DNA of 64,000 bases, from positions 20,660,304-20,724,303 of the forward strand of contig OV121090.1 of the NCBI GenBank assembly GCA_921293015.1. Direction: 5' to 3'. Under the pieces are notes generated by a model. It ran no database searches and was not told the DNA's origin. It was given only the letters and a program-made list of their open reading frames with translations. The stretch comes from Phorcus lineatus (taxonomy: Eukaryota > Mollusca > Gastropoda > Trochida > Trochidae). The position numbers and the translations under genes were made by a program. Positions 22,663 to 35,009 of the stretch are shown here, in pieces. Numbering within the stretch: position 1 is the first letter of the stretch; each line of letters begins with the position of its first letter.

Positions 22663-25595
22663 TGGCTTTTTTGATTTACTATTTCAAGTTCATAATCATC
22701 ATCTGTATAATAATAACTCATATTATGAGACCAAACTTTGTGCAATCATCTTCCAGGGCCAGTGTTAAAATTAAAAAATTCATTTAAGCTTTCACACTGA
22801 TTGACCTGTCTGGTCAGCAAGAAATTTACTGCAGTGACCTTACATGTTCCACCAAAAAAATCTTGTACAGTCATATTCAAGTCAGAGATTAGACACTCAG
22901 ACATTTTAAAAAAAAACTTCCCTCAGTTTCATCACTTTCCTAGTAATGTGAGACATAGCTCATACCAGTCCCACATTGCTGGTAAATTTTAGCCTTCAGT
23001 TCCAACATTTCCTTACCCTTGGTGCCAGCTTCCAGCCTACTCAGATGGAACTTGGGAATTCTTGAAGGATGCACTTAGCAAGGCTTAAATCAACCAGTGA
23101 TTTTCATGTGTTGTTCTAAAGCAAAGGTTTTCTGTCAATTTGAATTTAAAGTTAATGAATATCAGATAAGTGTACATTACAAAATTCGAAATTTTAAATG
23201 ATTATGGTGATTGGTAAAACAATTCTACATTTCCATCCTATTTGGTAGATTTGATGAGGGATCAACATTTTTGCAACATGAGTTATTTGGTTATAAAAGA
23301 TGTCCTTAAATCAAAAGTTACTGATGATATCTTACTTAAACGTTCAATACCTTTCACAAATTTGGATTTGTGTTGCGATTGACAAAGAGAAAAAAAATTA
23401 GATTTTCAAGTATTTAAAAAAATTATGAGGGAGGGAATAGTTTTGTTAATTTCAATGATCAGATGGCGTAATGTTGAAACAAAAATGTAAGAAATAGTTT
23501 TCCTAAAAACAATAGATAGCAGATTTGCATATGGTTAATTAGTAAGATATCAATATTATGCTTATAACACAATATAAATTCTTAACCGATGGCACCCAAA
23601 ATATTTTAGGGATAGCATTCTTTATCCAGAAGTATTTGTTTGTTATACAATATGTTAATGAGTTGTGAGTCCTATACCTTCACCACTTGGAATAATAATT
23701 ATTAAGTGGCAATTGTAACATATTTATTTTCTATGTGTGATATGTAGTGTCATTTTAACATCTTACAGCTTCATATTAGTGTGCTATTATAGAAACTGGT
23801 AGTCCAAAATGAATGTCCCTTATGTGTATGATTAAGAGAGCTGTTATATTAGAGGCAGAATATAGATAAAACAATCTTATTGAAATAAGATCTAGCCCTT
23901 TGCTTACATTTAGTTTTTCCTACACTTTAGATGTGCTATTTTTAGATCAATGGCGGAAAGCGAACTGTTTATCTCAGGAAGCCAAACTGAGTTACATGTT
24001 CCAGAGGATGAAATATCAGACAAATCAGATACCTGTCCATTTGATCCCAAATTCACTTCGGAACTCGGAGCATCACAAACACTGTGTTAATGGATGATTT
24101 CATGTTGTTGAGAGTAATTTGGGGTCATTTACGGGCCACAGGGACATCAGTTTCAAGCTTAATCTGTGAGATCTTTAAAGAGCTATCTATCATGGTATGT
24201 CATTAAAAAGAGCAAATTAAGATCTTATTTCAGTGAGATTGAATAACTTAAAATCAGTGTGACGGTTTAGGGATACTGATTAATATTCTTGACAGGATTG
24301 ATTCTTTATTCAAGAAGTTGTAACTAAAAGTTTCTGAAATTTACCACAGAAATATGGCAAGTGAATGGCCTTTCCCCTTATTGGTCATCCAAAACATGCC
24401 TTTAACCTTGTTTCAATAACTTTCTATAGATGTTGTAATATTGATTATTTGGAATTGGGATATCTTTGAATTCTACTATTTATTGCCGTAATTTGTTCAA
24501 TACATTGAAGAATGTTGTTTTTAACGCTGTTTATCCCTAAAGGGATGTGAAAAGCAGCAAGGCAGGAGTCAAGCTGGCCATGTAGAGTTTCACAGGAGTT
24601 GGAATCATGTTTCAATTGTGAATGCACTGCAGTACCTTAAAATTCAAATACATTTTGTATATCATAATCAATATACCTATGCAGTGCCTTGTCTTAATAA
24701 CATGTTTTATACACTTTCAAACAATAAAATCTCAAAAAACACTTCCTGTTTTCATATGTTTGAAAATATTGCTTTATCAACTATAAATATATTTTTATGT
24801 GCATAACTGATATATCATCACATTATCCTTTCCCTCTGGAATATCTTGAAGAGGAGAAATTTGAAGTATTCCTGGAAATCAAAGTTTAAGTATAGAGTGT
24901 TATAATAAATATAAATATTCCTTCAATCCCTACAAACAATTCTTAAAATTGTTTTAGATGTCTTACATAAAAACAACTTAAGCAACAAAAAAAACCGGAA
25001 AATGGTCAAAAAGGCACAACTATATGTATGGAGAGGCAGTATATCAAATTTTAGGATGATTGGTCTAATAGTTATTGTTTTATACTCTGGAAATGAACAC
25101 TACCCTTTGTAAAGAAAAGTCCATGGAGATTGTTGCCATGAAAACAGATAAATATAAGATTGAAAAGATGTTAAGACCTCCAATAGACACATCTACAAGT
25201 TATGGAGAGGCAGTATACCAAACCTGGTGATAATTGTCAAATAGTTTTAGAATTATGCTCTGAACGGCGACGACAACAGAAACTCAACCAAAAACAAAAT
25301 GCCTTCCGACCCTTCAGGGGGAGAAAATTGAGTAGTCCCGCACATTAATCAACACTGACCACCTCAAATAGAAGAACATTAGTTTCAAATCCCTTTTCCA
25401 TTGCACTACCCTTTGTTTTCCTTGGTGACTTCCAATCTTCAATTGTTGCGTAGCATTTCAATTCATGTCATAATGATGAAGTACCATAATGAGCCATTAA
25501 CGTTAACAAAACGTATTTCATGACTTTGAGATCACCTCCAACGGGATTCAGACCTCAGGATGAGGGTCAGACAAGGCCGAACCCAGTAGGAATGC
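22663..25595. other. KDSR 3' flank and intergenic DNA with repeat fragments
   Basis: No coding exon recognised. A canonical aataaa at about 24721 could end a long KDSR 3'UTR. At 24960-25330 there is a degraded interspersed repeat in which tatggagaggcagtat occurs twice about 174 bp apart (25026 and 25200). KDSR and POP4 are convergent across this interval. Confidence 0.4.
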
Positions 25596-25601
25596 TTTAT
25601 T
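25596..25601 (-). terminator. Polyadenylation signal for POP4
   Basis: TTTATT on the plus strand (AATAAA on the minus), about 80 bases after the POP4 stop codon. Confidence 0.6.
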
Positions 25602-25681
25602 CTCGCCTTTACATGTTCAACACGGTTCAATGACACAAATTATGTATGTCAATTTCTTCCAGAAGTTATTTTTACAAAATT

Positions 25682-28600
25682 TCATAAGTCAATGGTAGCT
25701 TTTGCTTTGAATCTTCTACTCGGTCTCTCCGTTGATTTCACTTTAAAATGGTTGCCGTATATCGTGAACATGAATCCTTCAACTTTCACCACAAACACAC
25801 TGTTCTGCTTTGGAATATCTGAAAAATAAAAGTCATTCCTATCATACGATAGACAAAAGCACAGCTCTTGGAAAATTCAAAACTAAAACTTTCAAGTTTT
25901 CCATTGAAAAAAAAAGAACAAAGTTTTATATGAATGAAAAATAGAGCCATGGGCTCTGTAGCTCATCAGACTTTTGATAGAAAGAGGTGTTTGGGTTTAG
26001 ACCATGGGGTCATGGGCAGTGTAGGAAAGATAGCCTGTCCCAACGTCCGAGACGGGTAACTTTGTTAAAAGTTATTCACAATCAAATAAAGAAGGCCCAT
26101 TGCCCATTTGGGGTCAAGGGGTCACCGAACCTACAATTCAGAATCCCCATTGTCCAAGGAGTCTACACACAATTTTTCTATTATTATTAAGCTATCAAGA
26201 CCTTTTGGAACTGGAGAAGAAGATGAAAGTAGGATTTTAAGGTTTTGACCCCTGTGACCCCATTTGGGGTCAAGTGGTAACCAAACCTACAATTTAGAAT
26301 CCCCAGTGTCCAAGGAGTCTTCACACAAGTTTTCAGCTCTCTAGACCTTTTGGAACTAGGGAAAAAGATGAAATTAGGTTTTTAGGTTTTGACCCCTGTG
26401 ACCCCATTTGGGGTCATGGGGTCACCAAACCTACAATTTAGAATCCCCGTTGGCCAAGGAGTCTAAACACACCTTTTCAGCTCTCTAGACCTTTTGGAAC
26501 TAGGGAAAAAGATGAAATTAGGTTTTTTAGGTTTTGACCCCTGTGACCCCATTTGGGGTCATGGGGTCACCAAACCTACAATTTAGAATCCCCATTGGCC
26601 AAGGAGTCTACACACACCTTTTCAGCTCTCTAGACCTTTTGGAACTGGAGAAGAAGATGAAAAAAGGTTTTTCAGGTTTTGACCCCTGTGACCCCATTTG
26701 GGGTCATGGGGTCACCAAACCTACAATTTAGAATATCCAGTGCCCAAGGAGTCTACACACAACTATTCAGCTCTCTGGACCTTTTGGAACTGGAGAAGAA
26801 GATGAAAATAGGTTTTTCATGTTTTGACCCCTCTGACCTCATTTGGGGTCATGGGGTCACAAAATCTACAATTTAGAATCCCCATTGGCCAAGAAGTCTA
26901 CACACAACTTTTCAGCTCTCTGGACCTTTTGGAACTGGAGAAGAAGATTAAAATAGATTTTTAAGGTTTTGACCCTTGTGACCCCATTTGGGGTCATGGG
27001 GTCACGAAATCTACAATTTAGAATCCCCATTTGCCAAGGAGTATGCACATAAAATTTCAGCTCTCTAGAGTCATTGGTTCTGGAGAAGAAGTCGAAAAAG
27101 TGAAAAGTTTACGGATGGACGGACGGATGGACGGACGCCGGACGCCATGCCATGCCATAAGCCCATCGGGTCTTTCAGACCTGATGAGCTAAAAATTCAC
27201 CATTTTATAATCCTCATAGGGTAGGGAGTCTATATAAAATATTTCAGCTCTCTAGGCCTTTTCATTCTTTACAAGATGAAAATAGCTTTTTAAGGCCTTG
27301 CCCAAAATTCTTAGGGGTTACAAAATCACATAATCGACAATTTAATTTTTTTTTAATAAGAGTTCATAGGTATGGTTGTAGTTATTGTGGTTTATTATTC
27401 CAGAGAATTGAATTAATATCTACAAAGTACAAATGGTTGCTATTTCACCTTTTACTCTGTTTTCTGAGGTAATGATTTTGAACATATTGCGAGACTCTTT
27501 CAGAACAATTCCAGAAGTTCCGACATATGAGGCGCACTTTGACCTTTGAACTGTAATGACAGCACCATGGAGGTCAGCTTTCATCATCTTCGTTGTTGCA
27601 GTTGAATAATTCTTCTCACATAACCTGAAACAGCAAAATATATAGAGGATATTTGAAATTTCTCCATGTATTTCTCATTGAGTGAAGTAGAAATTTATAT
27701 TTTCACAAGTGGCGCACCCACGAGTGAAAATATATTATTTTCTACTTCACGAGGACTTCCACGAGAAATGCCAAATGTCTATTTATTATGTTTCCCAAAA
27801 CCTTGTACATGACCTTTACTATATGAATAGAGTAGCTAAATCGCTTCCCTAGTGCGGCCATTGCATGATGTACTTCAAACATAATATGATTGTTGCATAA
27901 TTTCACTGAGTAGAATACAGTTTTTATTTCACTCAATGAAAATTCGGATTTTATTTTCACCGATAAATGGCATATTTCACCACTTTAAATATAATAAACA
28001 AAATAATAAATATATATAAATAACATTTCTAGCTTTCTTGGCTCTCAAAATTTCATGATTTTTTAAATACTTGATATAAAAAATAGGCTTATAGGGGCAA
28101 TAGCAAGGTTTTTGGAAATTTTATGTCTTCAGTCTTCCCCAATGCAATATCTTCAGAGAGTCAAAGACATTACACAACCAGAGTATCTGTGAGAATAAAG
28201 TATCAGTTAAGCAAAAACTGCTGGTGGCCATTTTAGTGTGAACACCCTTTTAATTATTCAATGTAGGGAAATGAATTCATGTAACTTAATTAAAGATATT
28301 ACATTTGTTTTAAAATTGCTTCTTTTGATTGAAAAAAATTGCCTTGCACTTGGAAACATTTATTCCTGTCTTCGTAAGTTCTTTGTTTACCTACAATCAA
28401 GTTACTTCCCCTTTGATGGATGTTCTCTATCCCCATATGTAATGTCTTAAGTGTATCAGCACCACACTGATTCATAGACCTAGAGAAAAGTTAATTTGCC
28501 TGCAAAATGATCTGTCTTGGTTTCTTCACTCATACCAAGGATCTTTATCAGATTAAGGATCAAAATGAACCTAGTAGAATCATCTACCAATGGCCAATAT

Positions 28601-31600
28601 TTTCGCTTTCAGGCCACTATTTCAGCAGTTACCGGGTGACCAGATACAATTTTCAGCAATTGGCAAATATTGCAACTAGCAAAAGCTCCTTCATTCATTG
28701 TAAACTTTCACCTTTTATCTTCTTTTGCTATTAAACCTTATGAACTACTCAACTTTCAAAGGTGAAAAATTCAAAACTATTCCACAGCCAATCAAATTTT
28801 TTAAATTATGAAATTTACATTAAATTGGGATTTCAAAATAATTATTAACCAATATTTCTAATGGGTTAACCTGGATTTTTGTTTGATGAAATCTTGTGGT
28901 CATCTAGCTCCTGTTAATATTACTATAGGCTGTACAAATGCTCACAGAATAAAGAAGACACTCACTGTGTAAAATCAATCAGATCTTTCATATAGCCAGT
29001 CCAGATATCATTCAAAGGGAGATAATCTTCATATCTGGACAAAAAACAAAAACCAAAGAGGTCATACCTATTGAATGACACCAACTTTATAACTAACATT
29101 ATAAACAAAAACTTGACTAAATTTGCTGATTTTATGCGAATAAGATAGGCTTATGAAATCTGCGTCGAAAACTTACCAACATAATACATCCTAACTATTG
29201 TAGAATCTCAAGTTTAAGAATTTTAATACATGACAAATACTTGTAGCAATAGATGACTATGTTATCGGGCCATCCTTTTTCAGATAAAAAAGTTTAAGTA
29301 TAATAAATAAATGCAGATCATTCAAACTTACTTTTGCCCATCCTTCTCCAGACAAAAATAACTTGATTATTTACTTTTTACAAATAAATGCAGATAAAAG
29401 GTTAACATTTAAAACTTACTTATGACCATCTTTCTTCAGGTCAAATAACTTGAGTTTTTTACGGTCTGTATTGGATAAAGCCCTTTTCTTGGCACATGTT
29501 TCTTGAATACTTTTCTTCTTTTTGTGCACATCAATAAACTCCACCTTGTTGCCTAGGTCCCCTTCTCCTTGCTGTAGTCTCCTTACCGGCAGGTGCTTCT
29601 CCAGGAATGATGTTGCAAAACCTTTCTTTTTGACATCCTTTACAAATAAAAATATGTTTTGGTCATTACATGATGGTGTACAAATTTATGCTAAATTGTT
29701 ATTCATTTATAACATGCAACAGAAACAATCTTAGAAAAACATTAGGCGTGAAGATCATTGTTGTTCATATCCTATGATATTCAGAAGTTTGAAATACTTT
29801 CTTTTATTCAACTTGCAATCATGGATTTCTGCATTCTCGTCATAAATTTATATACTAACCTCTGTCCTAATACAAGAGTTTCTTGGTCTTAACCTGATTG
29901 GATGCTATCAAAGTAATTTGTACAATTAGTAAAATTTGTACATTTCAGAAATATGCATTTGAAAAGCCATTTATTTCCTTACGCTTCTAGAAAGCTAAAC
30001 TTTATTTGAATGTGCACTTTACACTTTGAGTCTCCATTACTGAACGCAGTTGCTTTTATTTTCCACTGCATCATTGCATAGGCCATGGTGTCTACAAATA
30101 TGTAAACAATGCATAAAGTGTTTTCAATGGCTGATATGTTGCAAGACAGTTTATGTTGTGATATTGTGCTGCTAGAGGAACATGCCAAAAGCCCGAGAAC
30201 AGCTCCTTTTACAACAGAGACTTTAGATCGAGCTACCTCTGGGGAGAGAAATAACAATCATAAGTAATGTTTTGAATGAAAGAAAAAGGTGATATTTCTC
30301 CTAAAAATACATCTGATTTGTTAGAAACTTAACGAATTAGTACAACACCTGAAGACCAATTTCTTTTCCATGGATTTTCACAGAAAGAGGCAGCTGACTG
30401 TATAGAGCATCTGAAATAAAATAACAAATGATATATAATTTATTGATAAACAAAGATTTATTCCAATGGGTAGATTTTCCACTTTTTCTTCTCTGAAAGG
30501 CTCAACTTTTGTTACCTTGTTATCACGTTCAACACCATTTATCTGAAGTATGCAAGAAAGGAAAATCAAATGTGTGTCAATAGATAGGAAGGTGTTGATT
30601 ACACTAATTTGACGTTTGTCAAGTTGACTCAAGAGGCATTAAGAAATTGATTTTCAGCTATCGGACAAATTTTGATGGATGACAACCTCTTCCTTATTGT
30701 ATGTGCAACTATATTTCTAACACTGAGATTTGATAATAAAATCTATAATTATTAATCAACTATCAATTGCATTGTACTTATTGAATATGCGACTTAGACC
30801 ATTTGGCAAAACAGAAAAAACAAGGCCAATTTGAGACCACTTAACAATTCAGAGCATGCGCATACAAACGAATTGAGAAAGAGCAAAGCTATCACTCAAA
30901 GATTTTCATTAGTTATATAGGTTCACAAATCTCATTGATAATTTCATTTTGATGAACATTTATTCATACGATGGTGCAAGTAAGATAAAAAGAGGATAAT
31001 TAAGAGGTCAGAATTGTCATTAATTCAGTATTTCCATATTGGCCAAGTAAAAGGTCCTCGGGCAAATACAACAGATCTCAGACTTGTAGCTTGGCAAATA
31101 CAGAAAAACTTCATTAAAAACATTATATTTTCTGATACAATAAAATGAACCTTGAAATTCAAAGTATTGAAGGAGATAGATAACTTCTTCAAATTGGTGG
31201 GAAGGTGCTTAGTTTGAAGTTGTTGATGGATGGTTTTTGGTGTTGGATCAGTCAGCTCGGACTCCACATATTGCAAACTCTAGTTGTACATCCCACCTTT
31301 AATGTGTCAACTGTGACAATGGACCAATAAAAAAAAAATGTTCCAGTTCTTTTCTTTAGACTAAAGAGACAGCTATAGACTAAGATTTTGTCTATGAAAT
31401 ATTTTAATAATTTACTATTTCTTTGTCCATAATATTTTTTTTATTTAGGCTCCTCATAGTGTATGCAGACAAAACTAGACTTCCTGAATGAGGAGTTAGA
31501 CTGTATCAAAAAGCCTAACCTAATGGCATCTAAATGATATAGTGTAAAGGTGCTGTACTCTTACTTATTTTACAACATTATAAAATAAACTAAATGTATC

Positions 31601-32481
31601 CATAGAATATCCACACATTTACAAATGATTTATAATAAGACCTGTCAGGAATGCCTTATAATGCTGTAGCATTGCTTTCACACTTGTAGTGCCAATCAAT
31701 GTCTTCACTTCTCATTCCTTTTATATTTAATGAGTGTGCACTCTAATTTTTCTAGTTGTCAAATACAAACAAACAAAAATGTTTCCCTCAGTAACACGTT
31801 TCAAATAGGTTATATGTTAAGACCATAAACTTATAACATACATGTATAAACTGTCTCCTTGAATTTTGTTTCAACAAAAAATACCCATGGACTGTCCTTT
31901 AAAAAGCTCCTATTTAATGCACAGTCTTGAAGCAGGACGAAGTCAGCTATCTCAGGCGATGATACAGTCAGGTCAAATCAATTTAGTGTGAGACTTACTA
32001 TAAACCATCAGCAGAAAGTTTTTGCAAATGTTGTTTAACACTCATTCTCAGCTAAAGGGCAAATTTCCAAATGTAATTGTCAAAAAATAAACTTTGCAGA
32101 TATTTCAGGAACTGTTAAATTTTAAAAACTACATCATCTGTAGTAACCAAATCTATCCTTGGGGGACCCAAATCGTACTTGATAATTGATCACTTGTGTC
32201 ATCAATACAAAGGGTATAAATCAACCAAGTCAGATACGTTACGTGCCACGGACCTGTTTCATTGCAAAATAAACATATATTTTTAGTTACTATTGATTTT
32301 TAATTGGTCTGTTGTCAGAAGAAGAGTTTAATCTATGGATAGGATGTAAAATACTAGTATAAATACATTATTGTTAAATTTCTTGGGAGAACAAATATGT
32401 TCCCGAGTGTTTTGTGTTACGCCTCAAATGTGACAACAATATGAAAATATAACCTTTTGTAGTTGATTTATCGTCTTCCAT
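25682..32481 (-). CDS. POP4: Ribonuclease P/MRP protein subunit p29, complete, 6 exons
   Basis: Exons on the minus strand: 32454-32481, 30349-30410, 29420-29637, 28966-29034, 27449-27624, 25682-25818. Phases agree at each junction (G|AT, phase 0, AA|A, CA|G, G|AT). The product is 229 residues (human 220). Rpp29/POP4 is the archaeal-type Sm-fold subunit of nuclear RNase P (5' maturation of pre-tRNA) and RNase MRP (pre-rRNA). Seen: basic linker KKKKSIQETCAKKRALS, then the conserved LKADLHGA-type block (MMKADLHGAVITVQRSKCASYVG), GTSGIVLKESRNMFKIIT, YGNHFKVKSTERPSRRFKAK and the terminal KATIDL, which matches the vertebrate KGTIDL end. The start MEDDKSTTK is chosen because exon 1 ends in phase 1 exactly as needed; the donor gttata is weak but the frame supports it. 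Shares a promoter interval with PYURF. Confidence 0.95.
25945..27195. repeat. Tandem array of a ~145-bp unit inside a dispersed repeat
   Basis: About six and a half copies, each carrying gaccccatttggggtca, aacctacaatttagaatccc, ccaaggagtctacacac and cagctctctagaccttttgg. The cccatttggggtc landmark recurs near 26104, 26257, 26403, 26549, 26693, 26838 and 26983, so the period is about 145 bp. The array starts after gtagctcatcagac and ends in a gacggacg-type run followed by cagacctgatgagctaaaaa, so the outer ends are partly inverted (agctcatcag/ctgatgagct). It lies downstream of POP4 exon 5, inside its last intron (25819-27448). Confidence 0.85.
28098..28440 (+). repeat. Dispersed ~340-bp repeat (POP4 intron 4), copy 1
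   Basis: Resembles 51481-51830 in order and orientation: ggg(g/a)ca(a/g)tagca, then atcttcagag, gccattttt/agtgtg(a/g)acacc, agggaaatg(a/g)att, and a closing cttcc cctt-type block. Non-coding. Confidence 0.5.
31606..31925 (+). repeat. Dispersed repeat (POP4 intron 1), pair with 46460-46815
   Basis: Shares with 46460-46815 the blocks tataataagac, gcttcacttctcattc/tcttcacttctcattcc, gagcatgcactc/gagtgtgcactc, gtaacacgtttcaa/gtaacatgtttcaa and ggactgtcctttaaa/ggactgttctttaaa, in the same order and orientation. Non-coding. Confidence 0.55.
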
Positions 32482-32796
32482 TGAGACGGTAATAGGTTTT
32501 CACCGATACTTCTGATAACCTTTCATTTGTTAAGAAAGTGACAACAAACGCCATGCGACTCCGACCGGAAATTCGACTCTTTTGTTGGTAGAGGTAAACA
32601 AGACTGATTTCTATTTGTATCATTCAAAAAATATAATACATCTACAACAATACAAACTTCCAGCCACAAAATAGAACAATAAATTAACATTTAGATTAAT
32701 TGAAACGAGTTTAATATGTACTTTATGGATGAAAAGCAGTTTAAGCTTTTAAAAACATCAGTCTACCAAAAATATCCAATGACTGTTCCCTTCAAA
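32482..32796. promoter_or_regulatory. Bidirectional promoter between POP4 and PYURF
   Basis: 315 bp separate the two opposed start codons. Sequence holds a tccggtcggagtcg-type GC block on the POP4 side (about 32555-32575) and aaaatggctgcg at the PYURF start. No TATA box is evident for either. Shared promoter is inferred from the head-to-head arrangement. Confidence 0.6.
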
Positions 32797-34958
32797 ATGG
32801 CTGCGCCCATGACATTGATGCTGAGGAGAGGTGATTACAAAAATATCGTTGCTTTCATATCTTTGTCTTGAACACCTCCCTCGTGCCAAACAAAGTTACT
32901 CAAACATAACACCGACAATGAAAAACTATCGAAAATACATGCATTTTTTTTTGGTGAATCTAGAAATATTAGACATTTTATGTAAAATTTTAGTTGTTTA
33001 CCTTGTGTCAAGTTGTGAACCTGGGACATTCAACTTGTAGGCCTATTTCCTACACATGAGAATCTATGCATTAAATAAGTATTTAGTAACTTTCTAATTT
33101 GACCCCTCCCCTAAAAGAAATGGCATTTCTCAACAAAATAAAAATCAAATCGTAGTTTCTAGTTCATTTAGTCCTTGCAGCATTTCCCAAACTGCTCTGT
33201 TTTTGGTCTCGTGGCTCCTGAAAGTCATCTCTAGTCCAGTGAGAAATTTTTATAAGAATTGCTACTTTTCACTAAAGATGGTGCAAACAAACACTCTAAC
33301 AAACAAAATTGGGCGCTTAATTATTTGATAGGGTTTACTCTAGTGCGGTAAATTTAGTTCCTGTTTGGCTGGAGGGAAATTTCAAGATGAGAGTCATTGA
33401 GATGCAGTACCCGGTACCAAAATGCATGGTACTTCAGTCCATTTGAGACAAAATTTCCCCAATGAGTTCTACTCTAACTTAAAAAAATCCCAAAGTTGAC
33501 AGAAAATACATAACAAATTTTAAAATTGTTGAACATTTTGTAAACAAAATAAAAAAGTGGTTTAAGAAATCTTCATCAATTTTGATGTTTCATGCTCGGA
33601 GTTTGTAGCGAGACTAGAGTGAGCAGCCAGGTCACAAGCCTCGGCCAAGACTTTCAAAGCTAGTCTGAAGTACCATCCATTAACATTGGCCTATGACTCT
33701 CTTACCACTAAAAGAGCTTTGAAATTCTAGGCCCAGGGTCGCGCAGTATTTGCCTCTCACTTTAAGTTGATCACAAACTGAAACTTTCATTTTCCTTTCC
33801 AGTTTATTCTTCAGTATATGTTAGACACCATCAGCTGCTTTCAGTACTGTCGCTTGAGAACAACGTGAAATATCTTTCAACGTCTTCAAGACTGACAAGT
33901 GATTCTACAAGCAAGACATCTCCTGTATTTGATGAGAAGTTGCTAGAACACCTCTGCTGTCCATTGTCAAAGAAAGATTTAAGGTATGTCGTTGCATGAT
34001 TTCGTATTAAAAGTGACAGTATGCTTTATGATTTTTTTTGTGACTTTAATAAAATTCTGTATGTCCTGAGTTAAGTTAACATCACCTCTCTAAACTTGCA
34101 TCTTTATCTCTAAAATGCAAAAATGAAGGTATTTTTCTGTTATAAACGATAATCAGAATACCAATATTAAAACCTTGAAATTTTTTGTCCTATATACATA
34201 TACAATAGTTAAATAACCTACACTTCCACCCTATATTTTTCTTTTTGTCTGCTGTGAATTAGTTTCCAAAATTATGTTTGAGACAACTAGGGGCGCCATT
34301 GTCTGTTTTTTTATCACAAATCACAAAGTAAACCTGTTTATTGACCTTATACTGATCTGACAAGTATTGGGTCTCTGATCTTAAGAAACAACCACTACTT
34401 CTTGATAAAATAACACCATTTATAAAGTTTGACACATTTTACTTCAACAACATACTCTGTGCCCCTTTAAGAACTTGCAATGGGTAATGTTAAGTCTACC
34501 AGAAATAAAGTTTTTATATTGAATTTCGGGATAACATTATGAAAACCCCCGGATATGAGTTAAATTGAAGCTTGAATGATGCTGAACTAAATGACATTCA
34601 TGGGTTATCATGGGTTAAAGCAATCAATGAAATGCACTTGATAACCAATTGCCTGAACACATTCTTTAGTCAAGTTCCGTGACAAACTTTGAAATTTATA
34701 AAAATTATTATGATGAAACCCTAGTGACTAAATTACAAGCTGTCAGACAAGCCATGTTTTCCTGGAGTTGTTTGTTGAAATATTTATTGGTAATTTTTAT
34801 CTAATTCCAGATATGACAAAGAGAAGAATGAGCTTGTATGTGATGAAATAGGTGTTGCTTATCCGGTTGTTGATGGAATTCCAAACATGATCCCCGAAGA
34901 CGCACGAATGATAAAAAACAACCAGCCACTCAAAACAGACTCAAAGAAGCCCTCTTAG
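32797..34958 (+). CDS. PYURF: PREY protein (mitochondrial PYURF), complete, 3 exons
   Basis: Exons 32797-32830, 33803-33983 and 34811-34958; about 120 residues, phases G|TT and AG|A. The N-terminus MAAPMTLMLRR plus a Ser/Arg-rich stretch looks like a mitochondrial presequence. It is followed by the Trm112/UPF0434-type domain LLEHLCCPLSKKDLRYDKEK...ELVCDEIGVAYPVVDGIP, closing NMIPEDARM, as in vertebrate PREY (LLEFLVCPLSKKPLRY...GIAYPIIDGIPNMIP). Known role: stabilises mitochondrial SAM-dependent methyltransferases COQ5 (coenzyme Q) and NDUFAF5 (complex I). Exon 2 has two in-frame acceptors 12 nt apart (33803 or 33815); the first has the better pyrimidine tract. aataaa at 35001-35006 follows the stop by about 43 bp, leaving no room for a downstream PIGY frame. 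Confidence 0.93.
33648..33737. repeat. Hairpin element, family 'gggcctagattttcgaa' (PYURF intron 1), degraded
   Basis: ctttcaaagct...ggcctatgactctctta...actaaaagagctttgaaattc and a right end taggcccaggg. More diverged than the KDSR and Kelch intron copies. Confidence 0.5.
34140..34470. mobile_element. TIR family 'ttaaagggccacagagta', copy 2 (PYURF intron 2), inverted, partial
   Basis: Right end aacatactctgtgcccctttaa (34449-34470) is the complement of the family's left terminus; caaccactacttcttgataa and tccaaaattatgtttgagac inside match other copies. The left boundary is approximate. Confidence 0.6.
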
Positions 34959-35000
34959 CAGTATTCAATATTCATATCCGTGTGTGTTGTGTATGAACAG

Positions 35001-35006
35001 AATAAA
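35001..35006 (+). terminator. Polyadenylation signal for PYURF
   Basis: AATAAA 43 bases after the PYURF stop codon at 34958. Confidence 0.75.
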
Positions 35007-35009
35007 ATT

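Noticed and set aside
26534..26876. Repeated 65-residue frames in the tandem array
   Set aside because: The same frame recurs because the DNA unit repeats; no start context or domain.
25945..27195. CRISPR-like regular repeat array
   Set aside because: Contiguous 145-bp units without unique spacers, in an animal intron.
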